Below, one piece after another: positions 29,853 to 41,715 of a DNA stretch of 64,000 nucleotides. The notes beneath the pieces are model-generated. The model was not told the origin of the DNA. It searched no databases and saw nothing but the letters and a program-made list of their open reading frames with translations. A program made the position numbers and the translations under genes. Origin of the DNA: Gliomastix tumulicola (lineage: Eukaryota > Ascomycota > Sordariomycetes > Hypocreales > Bionectriaceae); the NCBI GenBank assembly GCA_001599755.1, contig BCHX01000003.1, positions 2,577,289 through 2,641,288 on the forward strand, in the 5' to 3' direction. The number at the start of each line of letters is the position of its first letter. Position 1 is the first letter of the stretch.

Positions 29853-31603
29853 GTTGAAGTTCTGGAGAGTTGGCAATGCAATGGATAAAACAGCAAGGAT
29901 AAGTAGGTTCACTGCGCCAAAGCTGGAAAGGCTGTCGTTCGAACAATTGCTTGTGGTTGGCCAACGTCCAAGCGGTGACTGTTGGCTGCACTCTTTTTTT
30001 TTCTCCGATCCTTTTTTTTTTCTCCCTGGCCCCCAATTCAGCCACCAACGATAAGAGCGATAAGCGAATATTAGTGGCAGGATGCCGCACGGGATTCGGG
30101 AAGTGGGCTGTGAATACTGATTTTAGAGATCCGACGAAATGGGCATCTTTTCCAAGCTGATGTTCCGGAGAGAATGCCAGGATCAAAGATGACCGGCCTT
30201 CTCGTCAATAACATTAGTTTCGCTGGGATATTGCCAGGGCACACGGTGGCACAGTCGCACAACAAAAGGTATCCCACGATGCCCACTTGCAGATAGTCCA
30301 TTCCTTGAACTCGTAGGCGAGACGCCCACCCGAGATCTGACACAGTGCGCTCATGGGTATTCCGATGTTCATGATTCTACGGCGGATCTGAGAACTAGGA
30401 GATCAGGAAATCTCGCAGGCGTGGGGCCCGCAAGCCAGTAGAGACATTCGTTGAGACATGTGACATGACTGAATAACGGCGGCGGTGGCTTGCAAGCCCT
30501 CAGACTTGCGTCCAATAATATTAACTCGCCGTCCATCAAGGTCAATCCTGGACGCTGGATGCAAGATGAGCCATGCCGCTAGTGCCTTGGGACGTTTATG
30601 CCTCCCTCGTTGCATGGAGGGATGGGCTGCTATTTTAGTCAGGCTCATTAGACAGATGATAAAGCCAGCGAGTGCTATGACCTTGCGTCTCTGATCCTGA
30701 CCTGTCCGAGGATCGTCCAAGGGAGAAGGAGGAGGCCAGTAGGTGCCGCAGACGGCTGCCCTCAAAGTACCGTAAGCATCGGGGCTTGGAAAATGTTGAA
30801 CCGGGCCGGAGGTGGTGCACGAGCACCGGGTGCGTATTGCAACGAATCACCGCTTACGACGGCTCGTCTCATTGTCGAGGGACTGACGCAAGCTGGCGGC
30901 GAGGGATGCAAAGCGGTGGAGATGGGCACCTGAACAACTGAACCTATTAAGGTGGGGAAGTCGCCCCGCCAAGCCGCATGGTCTCTTGACGCTTTTTTCC
31001 CGCCGCAAGCCCTGGCAAAGCGCGCAAAACCCCATCCTTCTGTGTCACGTGTCAGCTTGCAGGTGGTTTTCGTTCTGCCGGCCGGCCTGGGCCCCACCCG
31101 CCGTCCACCAGCCAGTGACCAGCCAAGGACTCTATGGCAACAACTTGCTGGATCTCGGTACCGCTAATCCTCACTCACTTCCCTCCTTCACTCCCGCACC
31201 CAACGCAGCCGCCCACCGCCATTCTCACTCGTCCTGGCCGACCGTCTCGCCTGCGTTCGACTCGCTTGTCCTGCGTCGTCGGCCACCTGTCGCCTGCTCG
31301 TGGCTGCCTCTTGTCTCGAGAGTGAGGGAGTGCGTCGCCGGGCCACATCATCCGGGCTGGGCAGGATCTCATTCCAGCCCAAGCGTCGTATTCTCACACC
31401 ACCTCGCATTTCTCCGCCGTCAACACCACCACCACCACCACCACCACCACTCCGTCTGCTCCGACCGACACGGACTATCCTCACCCTTCGGTCCTTGTTC
31501 ATACCTGTCCAAATCATTGTCCGACTTTTGCTGTGATAGCCTCATCAGCTCTTGCCCTCTCATTTCCTCACGCCCCCTCTTCTGTTCGCCCTCATCTCCG
31601 CCC
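29853..31603. other. Divergent intergenic region, no gene recognised
   Basis: About 1.75 kb between the starts of NOP13 (-) and STS1 (+). It has A/T runs near 30000-30020 and a CAC/ACC triplet run near 31426-31448 in the probable STS1 leader. Open frames lack family motifs. Confidence 0.5.
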
Positions 31604-32601
31604 ATGTCGATGATGAACGTGCTGCTCTCGCCGCATCCTCCCTCCTTCCCTCATCGTCACGAAAACCAACGACTTTCCCCTCGTCGCTCCGGTAAGTCAT
31701 ACGACAAACAGCTGCTGTTAGTCAGCAAACAACCTTGGGTGTTTGCTGCGACATATCGTGACTCCAGAACCGTACTGACATAAATGTTTCAGCGTCTCCG
31801 CTTCAGACCATGTCGAGCCGAAAACGAAAAGCTGACGACGATGGCGACGAGTCGATGTCAACGACTTCCCCTTCCCTCTCGACCCGCCCGCTAGCCCGCC
31901 CTTCCAAGAAAAGCCGAGGTCACGAACTCATCGGTCGACCGCTGTCTCTCCCCCGACTCCTCGAAACACTAGACACCGCTCAGCTCCGCACCGTCTTGGA
32001 GCGGATATGTGAGGCTCATCCAAGCATCGGTCAGGAAGTCGTGCAGGGAGCACCTCGCCCAACCGTCCAAACAGCAATCAACATTTTGAGAGAATATCAG
32101 GATAAGCTAAGGGAGGCCGTTCCCTATGGCGAATCCAGCGCCGAGTACACCTACTACCGGGTCAAGGAGCACCTCGTTTCCCTGCTCGACGCCCTTGCCG
32201 AGTTCACGCCGCAGTTTCTCCCGCCCCACGAGACCCAGCCTACAAGAGCCCTTGAGTTCCTCGACGAGGCTACCAACATTATCCACGAGCTTCCTGACTG
32301 GGAACCCCAAACCTATCGCCACCACAAGGAAAACGCATATGAGGATATCTCCAAGGCATGGGAATTGGTTATCAACGAAGCGTCGAAGAGAGCTGGAGGC
32401 TTCAACCTCCACTCTGCCGGGTGGGATGCGAGAATAACGCGGCACAACGAGCGTTCTGGCGGCCGTCTGGGCCCAGCTGTGACAGCCATGGCCTCCAACA
32501 TCAGCTGGATGGGTTCTCACTCGAATGGCAGCGGCAACGAATCGAATTCGATCCTCAACCAGCTGTTGTCGAGCACCCCTGTCCGGGTTGGACCTTGGTA
32601 G
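31604..32601 (+). CDS. STS1: Tethering factor for nuclear proteasome (Sts1/Cut8)
   Basis: Two exons, join(31604..31691, 31793..32601), 298 residues. The 101-nt intron has donor GTAAGT and acceptor CAG; phase 1 joins into SPRRSASPLQTMSSRKRKAD. The short first exon supplies the family N-terminus (MNVLLSPHPPS...RLSPRRS); three clustered ATGs (31604, 31610, 31613) make the exact start uncertain by up to three residues. The core carries GRPLSLPRLLETLD, VLERICEAHPSIG, FLPPHETQ, AWELVINEASKRAGG and HNERSGG, all Cut8/Sts1 landmarks. The basic KRKAD region fits nuclear localisation. The protein anchors 26S proteasomes at the nuclear envelope. The stop at 32601 is followed by a 29-base T run. Confidence 0.92.
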
Positions 32602-32666
32602 AACCTTGGTCGTTACAAAAGTCCTGGGTTCCAGGCTTGAATATCTTCCGAAGTTGGCATGCTCGT

Positions 32667-32669
<3 letters not shown>

Positions 32670-32698
<29 letters not shown>
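32670..32698. repeat. 29-base poly-T run
   Basis: Uninterrupted T run about 70 bases after the STS1 stop. Its length may be imprecise in the assembly. Confidence 0.8.
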
Positions 32699-33387
32699 CA
32701 TCCAGCATGCCTTACGACATATTATGATCTCTGTTTCGCATGGAGGGGCACATCATAGACTCCTGGCGTTCTATTTCTTGCCTGAGGTTAGGGATGGCGT
32801 TACTGATTCTTGATATTTTCTGACCTGGGCTACGACGCACATATTGACGTGGCTCATTATGCGAATAAGAAGGGTGGCGATTAGTTTTTTTTTTTTTGCG
32901 GGCGCCATTCATGTCAGTTTGCCAACGTACTACCGTTGGGCATTCTCTTTTTATGTAGATAGCAAGCTCGTTGCTTCGGCACCATACCATGCCTTTAAAT
33001 GTTAAGCAGGCGCCACGCCTTGGAACTTTGGGACATGTTGTCGTCCATCCACTCAAGGGAGATTAGTCGATTAGTGATACAATAGTACTGATTGCAAATG
33101 GGACAGTAGATGGCCAGGTGGTGTTGCAGGCTGGTTTGTGCCCGTCGGATGAGCCAGGAAGAAATCTCGAATTGAATAAATCACCCGGGAGCTAATGAGC
33201 TTAATTAAAGTATTGGACACATGAAAAAGGAGCTTTGAAAAGAAAAGAAACGTAGCTCTCAATACTCGTGTCGTTCAGGAGGCTGGTAGTTGATGAGGGG
33301 TGTTGGGTGTCACGTGGGCTGGTGTCCTGGCGCGAGTAACTGGTTAAGCTCGACGCGGCAGGCAGCTCCATCGTTTCCCAGTACCAG

Positions 33388-33393
33388 ACGCGT
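33388..33393 (+). promoter_or_regulatory. ACGCGT (MCB-like) element upstream of RAD52
   Basis: A perfect ACGCGT palindrome 136 bp upstream of the RAD52 start codon. ACGCGT is the MluI cell-cycle box bound by MBF-type factors at G1/S DNA-replication and repair genes in yeasts. Function here is inferred from motif and position only. Confidence 0.4.
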
Positions 33394-33528
33394 TAATCAC
33401 CACCCACCCCAACTTGGTAACACACCCAGCTCAATCATCCTCGCAATCCGACTTCCGATACATCTGCCTGGGCACTTCTACGATTTCAATCTATAGATGA
33501 CAGCCTACTTCGCCGCCGTCTAGCCACC

Positions 33529-35189
33529 ATGCCTGCGTGAGTGGCCCTGTCCATGTAAACATCAATCGGCGTGCCGTGAACTAACATGCACTCCTCCCTC
33601 CAGGCCAGGCGACCAGCACAAAGAATGGGCGAACCCGTTCGAGGAGCCCAAGGTCAGGGTCTCGATGTGGACTGCCCAGGAAATCGCCACCATCGCCTCC
33701 AAGCTCGACAAGCAGCTTGGCCCCGAGTACATCTCTGCCCGCGCCGGTCCTGGCGGCCAGAGGGTGCACTACCTCACCGCGGAGAAGTGCATCACCCTCG
33801 CCAACGAGGTCTTCGGCTTCAACGGGTGGTCCTCGTCGATTCAGAACATACAAGTCGACTTCGCCGACGAGCATCCCCAGACGCAGCGCGTCAGCATCGG
33901 CCTGTCGGTCATCGTACGCGTGACGCTGAGGGACGGGACCTTCCATGAGGACATAGGCTACGGATCGATTGAGAACGCCAAGGGCAAGGCGATGGCGTTT
34001 GAGAAGGCCAAGAAGGAGGGCACGACGGACGGACTGAAGCGGGCGCTGCGCAGCTTCGGCAACATACTGGGGAACTGCATCTACGACAAGGACTACGTGA
34101 GCCAGGTGGTCAAGCTCAAGGCCCAGCCGGTCAAGAAGTTTGACCAGAACAACCTGCACCGTCACTCGGACTTCATCAAGAAGGAGGAGGAGGTTGATCA
34201 GCCGCCCAAGCCGATTACGGCACCACCTGCGAAGCCCCTCGCTTTGCTGGACCCTGCCGAGTCGTTTGAGGACCTGCTTGGAGGTGAGTTTGACCTGCAC
34301 AGTGAAGCGGTGGCAGGAACGAGAAGGCTAATGTGAAGCAGAGCTCGATGAGGCAGATTTCTGTGTGCAGGAGGATGGACACCCTGATGAGATCATGCTG
34401 CCTGGCCCTGCCTCTGGACCTGTCGCCGCCCAGTCGAGACCGTCGAATGCGCCACTAGCAAACCAGGGCGGCAGAGCTGCTCCGTCTATGGTAAATGCCC
34501 GCCCTCCCCAGACACCAAACCAGGGTGCCCCTCAGCGTCCCGGCCAGCCTACAGCAGGCCCAGCACAAGGACACGGTCGGGGTCAGCCTATGCCTCAGGC
34601 TCGGATCCCTTCCCAGAACTCGTCGAATCATGGCGCAGGTGCTGCATCCGCTGGAGGTGAAGCTGTGGCTTTCTTCTCGGCCAAGGCTGTTAACCAGCTC
34701 CCAGAGTCGAGCTTCCAGGGGGATGTCAACACTCAACTCAGCGCTCCTCGAGCACAGCAGATGTTCAACCCCAAGGCCGAGAGCCCATCCATCAGGAAGA
34801 CCCCGGGCATCGACCATAACTCCTCCAAACCGCTAGCGAGGAGCGGACAGCACGTGGCCCCTCCTACCAGCAGCCAGTCGCAGTCTACCACGGGGAACAG
34901 CGGCTTCGCCCCTCCGCGACCGGCTGCAGGGAACGGTCCTGGGTCCGGCGCGAGAGGGAATGTGATCAACCCAAACCTGGATCAGACTCGACGGATCGGC
35001 GCCCCAGGTGGCCTGGGTAGTCCCCTGGGAAACCGAGGCTCCTTCCGCCAGCCGACGATGAAGCGTCCGCCTCCGGGAGATGCCAACGGCGCCCGGGCAG
35101 CGCTGGCTGACCTCCCAGCGAATCCCACCGCCAAAGTGGAGGTTGGAGGGCCTGATGGTTCGGATGCGAAACGCCAGAAGATGACTTGA
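33529..35189 (+). CDS. RAD52: DNA recombination and repair protein Rad52
   Basis: Three exons, join(33529..33536, 33604..34283, 34342..35189), 511 residues. The first coding exon is just eight bases (ATGCCTGC). Intron 1 is 67 nt (donor GTGAGT, branch CTAAC) and intron 2 is 58 nt (donor GTGAGT, phase 1). Residues about 10-190 form the conserved Rad52 domain: GPGGQRVHYL, NEVFGFNGWSSSI, HEDIGYGSIENAKGKAMAFE and KKEGTTDGLKRALRSFGN. The remainder is low-complexity Pro/Ser/Gln/Gly-rich, as in fungal orthologues where Rad51- and RPA-binding segments lie; the tail ends with a basic K-R-Q-K. Rad52 mediates Rad51 loading and single-strand annealing in homologous recombination. Start choice follows the splice-joined family N-terminus MPAPGDQHKEW. 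Confidence 0.95.
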
Positions 35190-35571
35190 TCTTTCTACAC
35201 GAAATGTAATTCTCAGCGCGGTGTACCTTGGGGGCATGACGGCGTTTCGGTGTCACTTATATGGATTGGAACAAATGATTTGTAATTTGAAGGCATGATG
35301 CCTCGGGTTCACGGCTTGCTTCTGCTGTGGGAGACTATGCGGCACTACTGCCAGCGGAATGGTTCCATAGCGGTTACTGTCTGTCTCTGGCTGGATGTAG
35401 TTAAGGGTCTAGATTTCTACGGAGTCAAAAGGAGCACGATTGTTTGAGGTACTTCAAAAGGGGGTGATATGCATTCATATTTTCATCTTACATCGCCTTT
35501 AGGCAGGCCCCCTCTATTGTACAGCGACTCCTATGCGGGGCAGGGATATCATAGCATACTCATACAATGGT
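35190..35571. other. 3' flanks of convergent genes
   Basis: 382 bp between the RAD52 stop (+) and the MGR3-like stop (-). No coding signal. Confidence 0.5.
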
Positions 35572-37244
35572 CTACTTTGAGGATGACCTCAACCTCTTCA
35601 AACCCTCTTGTGCCTGCTTCACCCCCTGACCGAAGTCAAGCTTGCTACTGAGCTCGATGCACTGCTCATACTTTCTCCGAGCAAGGTCGGGCTTGCCTTG
35701 CATCGCAGCGACATCACCCCAGTTGCACAGAGCCACAGCACAGGCCTCGTCGCACTCGGGGGTACGGTCGTCACCCTTGACGTCCTTGGCGTGCGAGTAG
35801 GCGTTGCGCGCCCAGTTGACGGCGGCGTCCAGGCAGTCGTTGCGGGTGTTGGGCATGGACGAGGCGAACAGGTCCTTAAGGGACTCCGTCTCGGGGCTGC
35901 CGCCCGTCGCGGGGCTGTAGATGGGATGCTGGGCGAAGCACGCCGAGAGGTTGTTCATGATGACGGCGCGGTGGCAGGGGGTATCGCAGTTGCGCAGCGC
36001 CTGGAAGAAGAGCGGGATGGCGAGGTGGAACTGCGACTTGCGCTCGTAGTCGCGGCCCAGGGACTCCATCGAGGCGCCGACCTGGGCCGGGGTGAGCCAG
36101 GTCTCCTCGCCGGGCTTGCGGCCCTCGTCCTTGCGCCGCTTGAACTCCCTCAGCGTCGTCTCGACGGACCAGACGAGGTGCCTGTGGGAGCTCTCGGCGT
36201 CGAGGACGTGCTCGTCGGCGTAGAGCTCGCCCAGCTTGACGCTGATGGAGACGGCCTTGGCCAGCAGCCGCTCCCTCCGCTTCCACAGCGTCTCGTCCGG
36301 CAGATCCATGCCCTTGCCATCATTCGCCGCCTGCGCGTGCTCCAGCACCTGCGGCGACGGCGTCCACACGAGCTTCTGCGCCGCCGGCGTGGCCACGGCC
36401 TTGAGCCGGCCCTTGTCGCTCACGTTCCCCTCCTGGACCTGCCCCTCCATCACGCCCACCCACGCCATGCAGTCCCGCAGCACGGCCTCGAGCACCTCGG
36501 CCGACTGCGGGTAGTTGCCGATCTTCTCGAGCCAGAAGGCGACCATGATGCGGATGCCGAGCACCTCGTCCGAGAAGGGGTCCATGCCGATCTGCTGCGT
36601 CTCGGCCATGGCCTTGCGGTAGTACTTTAGCGCCAGGTCCGGGTCCGGGCTGACGGTCGTGCTGTAGATGGCGCGGCGGAGGGTGTTGGCGACGGGCTGC
36701 GGGTACTTGCTCCATTTGTCGTCGTAGAAGGTCTTGTAGAAGAGGCGGATCTGGACCGCGCCGAAGATGAAGGTTACGGCCAGCCTGATGGGTAATAAGT
36801 AGTACCAATGTTAGTCAAATTGCCCATCCCGTTGAAAGTCCCATTAAGCTTATGGAATGATAACGTAACGTACAGGGCGAGGATGAAGCTCGTCGAGATC
36901 GGAGAGTCGCGGTACGCCTGGCGCACCCCCCTGGGGCTCATGGCGTAGGCAAGATTCCGCAGACTGACGGTCAAGGCGCGGCCCCAGAACTGACGGAACG
37001 TAAGCTTCGGCCGCTCGGACTTGGCCCCGTCCTTCTTCTGCTGCGCCTTCTTGGAGGAATTCTGCTCGCCATCCTGCGATGTTGTGGTGGATTGGAATCG
37101 CTGGTATGGAGGGATGCGGACGACGGCCCGGAGGTTGAGGCTCGCGGAGCGGGAGGTAATGCTGAGGGAGAGCAGACCAACGCGTGCCTGGCGTAGGCAT
37201 TGGCCTCTGAGGGGCCTCAGGAAGGCAATATGTGACACGGACAT
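35572..37244 (-). CDS. Mitochondrial inner-membrane TPR protein, MGR3-like
   Basis: Two exons, complement(join(35572..36784, 36874..37244)), 527 residues. The 89-nt intron (donor GTACGT, acceptor CAG, phase 2) lies inside the membrane span. The start at 37244 (MSVSHIAFLRPLRGQCLRQA) gives an Arg-rich, acid-free presequence. One membrane span lies at about 117-137 (SFILALAVTFIFGAVQI). The following region, P-V-A-N-T-L-R-R-A-I-Y with S-P-D-P-D-L-A-L-K-Y-Y and GMDPFSDEVLGI, then several TPR-like helical pairs (AIPLFFQALRNCD, AVALCNWGDVAAMQGKPDLA), matches the Mgr3/YKL133C group. Yeast Mgr3 delivers substrates to the i-AAA protease Yme1. It is divergent from the MAPR gene across 296 bp. Confidence 0.8.
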
Positions 37245-37540
37245 GAGGGGCAATGGCGCAGAGGTCGCAGCCCTTACGAAGAAATGGACATGGTGCCTCG
37301 CGATGTCATTGCTGGAGTCGTAAAAGTCGTCCTGGGAGGTGGATGACTAAGCGAGACCCGCTCGCTGCCTACCCTACAGTTACAGCTCAGCCAGCCGAGG
37401 GGCAACTGGCCGATCTTGGCAGTTGATGATGCGATGGTTGAAGGTTACCTCGGAACAAACCCCCAAAATCTTCCTCACTTATCCGACATCTTCTTTAGAC
37501 ACAGACAGAAACATTCATATCACCTCGGAACAATTTCAGA

Positions 37541-38233
37541 ATGGCTGGCAAGTTTGAGCCCAAGGTCTCGGTTCAGCTGAACCCCCCGAAAGAAGATCCC
37601 ATCTCGGTCGCGGATCTGGCGAAAGCAGATGGTGAGTGCCGCTCCAGGCTGTCAAGTGCCGAGTCATGGAGCTCTACAGCATGCATGCCGCTCCCTGACT
37701 CGACTCGCCTCTCATACGACTTAGACACCGCTTGATGAATCTTCCATATCATCTTTGTTCCCTCTTCTCCCCTCGTCGTTTCATGCGCTGGCTAACACTG
37801 GAGACACAGGCGTTGACGGTGGGAAGTGCTATGTGGCCATCAAGGTAATCGGATACCTGCATCGTGCTACTACCCGAACCCCCCCCCATGGCTGACCACG
37901 CATCGCGAATGACAACAGGGCAAGGTGTATGACGTGACGGGAAACAAGGCCTACCAGCCCGGAGGCTCATACCACGGTAAGCAAGCCCAATCCCGCCGGC
38001 CACCATGACATGACAAACCCCCCCTCCCCTCTGACTGACGGGTTGCTGCAGTGTTTGCTGGCAAGGACGCGTCTAGGGCGCTGGGGAAGACGTCGACGAA
38101 GCCGGACGACGTCAGCCCCAACTGGCAGGACCTGGACGAGAAGGAGAAGGGCACACTGGACGACTGGGTCACCTTTTTCTCTAAGAGGTACAACGTCGTC
38201 GGTCTCGTGGAGGGTGCCACGAACACGGAGTAA
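37541..38233 (+). CDS. Short MAPR / cytochrome b5-like haem-binding protein
   Basis: Four exons, join(37541..37631, 37810..37844, 37919..37976, 38052..38233), 121 residues. Exon 2 is 35 nt and exon 3 is 58 nt; intron sizes are 178, 74 and 75 nt, all GT..AG, and the frame joins cleanly. The joined core KCYVAIKGKVYDVTG, YQPGGSYHVFAGKDASRALG and a late LDDWVTFFSKRYNVVG is the membrane-associated progesterone receptor fold, including the Tyr positions that hold haem in this family. There is no membrane segment, so it is a soluble form, shorter than yeast Dap1 (which supports Erg11/CYP51). Whether it acts on a P450 here is inference from the family. Confidence 0.88.
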
Positions 38234-39000
38234 CACCCAGGCCTTTTTTTTCGTTCCTCACTGAGACCTCTTCCATATTATTTCAAGAATGAATGAAGGG
38301 CAATGTAAACGCAACTTCATGCCGTTGAAACTTGGTGATGCTGGGACCCCCTTTTCGGAGATCTAAGGGTGCCGGACGAGGGCTACACGGGGACGTTGGA
38401 GATGCGGTATCACGTTGCAGTGGCGTCAAAGCTGCCACCTACGTATACGTTTGTGTGTCCAGGTTCGACAACGGTTGTGATTCTTTACCACTAGTTCCAG
38501 GTTCACCATGTTTTCATGCAGCGTTGTGCTCCCTCCTCCTCCTCCTCCTCCGGGCTCCGGGCAGCCGTGAAAGTCCTGGGTCTCATACCTGACCTCCAGA
38601 GACGGAAAATGAGCGGCATTGAGCGATGCGAGAAGAAGTGCTCAAATTACTGGATCTCCAACAACGTCCGTCTCCGCTGGTAGAACGTCGCACCGACCCG
38701 TCAACCCGACATCTCCCTTCAAGCCTCTATTCATGGCCGGACTTGTGCACGCCGCTTTTTCACAAATCTCGGTTGTCAAGATTCATTTCGCGAATGTCAT
38801 TATGCACGCTCTAGATGTGTGTCGCTACGGGGATCTGATGCAGAGGGAAAGCGCGTCCGTCTAATTATTCCAAGAAACTCCGTGATGATGCCATAGACAG
38901 TCTAGATACTCCCGATGACGCAGTCCGATGGCTATCCTCCCGTTCCATCCAACCCGAACTCCGTCAAAACCCGACCGTTTTCCTGGTCTTGCCCGCCGCT
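38234..39000. other. 3' flanks of convergent genes, no gene recognised
   Basis: About 770 bp between the MAPR gene and the small Cys/His-rich gene. It contains a CTC triplet run near 38532-38551. Open frames are short and without motifs. Confidence 0.5.
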
Positions 39001-39225
39001 CTACCTCGTCGTGAATGGACGGGGAGTCCGCTGCTGACGGGCCGCCTCGAGGGCAACCATGAGGGCGACGCAGGGCTCACAGGGACCGGCCTGGCGCCAA
39101 CACTTGCGGAGGACCTTGACGCCGTAGCACTCGTGGTAGTCGTCGTTGCGGGCGAAGTGGCAGTAGGACTTGAGGCGGACCTCCGAGTGCCCGCAGGTGA
39201 AGAGGAACTCCTCGAAGTCGCACAT
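39001..39225 (-). CDS. Small Cys/His-rich hypothetical protein
   Basis: 74 residues, ATG at 39225, stop at 39001. The sequence MCDFEEFLFTCGHSEVRLKS continues with YCHFARNDDYHEC and then CWRQAGPCEPC. Six Cys and three His lie in pairs (C-G-H, C-H, H-E-C, C-E-P-C) over residues 11-52, a pattern that could bind one or two zinc ions. No signal peptide, so intracellular. The other two frames over the region have skewed Ser/Arg composition while this one is balanced. I do not recognise the family; a short upstream exon cannot be excluded. Confidence 0.6.
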   Translation of the reverse strand: MCDFEEFLFTCGHSEVRLKSYCHFARNDDYHECYGVKVLRKCWRQAGPCEPCVALMVALEAARQQRTPRPFTTR

Positions 39226-41715
39226 CTTGGGCGGGAAGCCGCGGGCTGCTTGTCTTTGAGTGAGATGGTAGCTGTGCTGTTTCGATCGGTAGTGCCTGGA
39301 AGTTGTGTTAGCTGACTCTTGACGGTATAGTATTTGCTACCAGCACGTACTCTGAGAATTTCGATGTGAAGCACTCCTGGTGATTGTAGATGGTTGGATT
39401 AGAGGATCTTGTGGTGAGAAGGAGACGGTAGGATGAAATTGGGCATCGGAATAGAGAAGAAGGTGTGATCTACGTCTAGTGCCTAGGTAGTTATGACCAT
39501 CTTATATGCCCTGTCGAGACTGAATAAGGGCCCCGAGCGGCGAAGCGAAGACAACAAACAAACGTGGAGCGGGACTACATCACAGCAAACAAGCAATCTA
39601 CCTGACCTGAGCAAACAACCAGGACTGTGGCTACGTGCATCTACACCGTGATTCCCCTGTCGCTGCCCGCGTTTTTTTCCCGCCATATCTGGGATAATTG
39701 CAGTCGCAAACCCTGACCATGCATAATTCATTTCACTTGCGTTCAGCAACGCGGCCGGGCTTGCGTCTGATCGCTCCCCGAGTGCGACCTGGACGGACAC
39801 CTGCGGACGGTGGTCCGGGACCATACACCAAGGAGACGTGGTGCGTGGGCCACCTGCAGTATATACACCGCCCAAAGACGAGGGACGGACGCAGTGAGCC
39901 GAGAGCGAGATGAGCGTCAACGCGCTGGGATGCAGCACGACTGTCGGGGTCCGGGAAAGTCGAAGTGTCTTATGCACACTGGGGATAGCCTAAGTAGGTA
40001 AGTACTAGGGACAATGCCATTCTTTTGAACACTGCGTATAAGAGGTACTCATTTTATCACGAAGAGACGTGATATAGTAGTCAAAGTTCAAGTACCCTGG
40101 GCTGGGTACTTGTATGTGGATGGTGTGAGGAGGTAAGTCAAACGCAGTCCTGTTGCACGAGACGTGGCCCAAAGGCCGGTTGGCAGGATTTGAAACAGAC
40201 GGACAGAGAGGCATGTCGTACAGCGGTCTCCAGTCGAGAGGAGCAAGACTGCGCCAACCGGATTATGGCCGAAAGCAAGAGCAGTCTGTGCCAGAAGAAT
40301 GGGCGATGGCCCAAGGTGTTGGATCGAATCCCTGGATGTCTCTGGTGTGGTATGTCTGCGGCGTCGGGCAACGGGAGCAAAGGTTGGTATGGGGTACCTG
40401 GGATTTTGGTGACGCTGCGCACTCAGGCTAGGTACACATCGCAGCGACAGCATCTTGGCTGCGGGGCAGGCGCCCGACGCACACCCAATCGATCTCAGAC
40501 ACAACCGCTAGGCTTTTCGATAGGCAACCCATAAGCAACCCACCACGGGCAACAGGTGGGCGGCAGGTGGGCAGCAGGCGGGCAGCAGATGGTTCGCCCG
40601 CCTGGATCCGTTCTGGACCAGCATGGCGCAGCAGCGTCGGCGTGCAGATGGGCTGCAGAAGGAGGGAGGACACTCTCGGGGACGATGCGACCGTGACGTC
40701 CCCGGTGGCCGCTAAGTCTGCAAAGGGACGGGATGGAGAGGTCGATTGAACACGAAGGCCATCATGAGCTCATTTGATTGACTCATTCTGGAGCACTCGG
40801 TCGCTGCGCTGTTTTATTTCTGCACGTTCTGCCAATTGGATGTTGCGATTAAAGAAGCGAGCGACACCTCGTGCGGATGATGGTCGCCTTACCGTCGCCT
40901 TGCAGAATGCGAACCGCGGGCTCGGCCAATGAGAGCACGACAACGGCTTAGTCACGCATATTGTGGAGCAAATGCGAACCATCTCGTAGGACGATCTCCA
41001 CTTTCGACGAGGACGCAAGGCAACCGCCTCCATCCAGGGTTCCTTCCCAGGTTGTGCGCTCTGCGCATTTGCTGGCTTTGGATTGGGATGCAGAAGTGCA
41101 GCTCAGTCCCTTCTCCCTCTCCAAGCCGTGACTCGATTTCTCTTCTTCTCCTCCGCATCGCCCGCCTGTTCTGCCTGATTTTCTCTTTCTTCTCTTCCTT
41201 GTCCATCCTCAGGTTGAGACTCGTTTGTGAAAGTACACACTCGAGTACAAGCTGAGCAGAACTGAGCAGCCAACAGACTAGCCTGCTTGACAATCACGTT
41301 TCGTGCGGCGCGCTCTCTGCTGGTGGTTCGCCGTTTCCGCCCGCCTCATCCTTGCTCTGCTCCCCCTTTGCCTCTCTTCCCGCTGCCTCAGCCCATCATC
41401 ATTCTTATCCTCATTACTATTCACGTCTCGACGACTCGACTCGTGTTCTGTGTCACCAACTACCGCTTTTGCCACGCTATTTTTATGACTTCTTGAATAA
41501 TCCTTCCGAGTTGTCTGCCTTGTCTCAATCTTCATGGCTTTGGCCCCTTAGTTTCCCTCTCTTCTCGATCAATCCCGACCGAGAGACCTGCCTGGTCCCT
41601 GCTTCTGCCAGCCAGGACCAACGCCTCCCGACCTGCCTGCCTGCCTGCCTGCCTGCCTGCTGCCCCCTGTGCCACTGGCCACTCTCTACCATCCCATTCT
41701 CTTCACATTATATCA
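39226..41715. other. Long upstream region, no gene recognised
   Basis: About 2.5 kb between the small Cys/His-rich gene (-) and the first C2H2 gene (+). Open frames lack motifs. From about 41100 to the start codon it becomes strongly CT-rich, suggesting a long leader or promoter, and includes a (CCTG)7 repeat at 41632-41659. Long upstream regions are common for fungal regulatory genes. Confidence 0.5.
41632..41661. repeat. (CCTG)7 microsatellite
   Basis: Seven CCTG units about 55 bases upstream of the C2H2 gene start, in its likely 5' leader. Confidence 0.85.

Larger units (their letters stand above)
32602..33528. other. Intergenic region between STS1 and RAD52
   Basis: About 930 bp with a long T run (32670-32698), a second shorter one near 32886, and a candidate cell-cycle element close to RAD52. 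No coding support. Confidence 0.55.

Noticed and set aside
35608..36630. 340-codon open frame antisense to the MGR3-like gene
   Set aside because: The sense frame has TPR and family motifs; this is its shadow.
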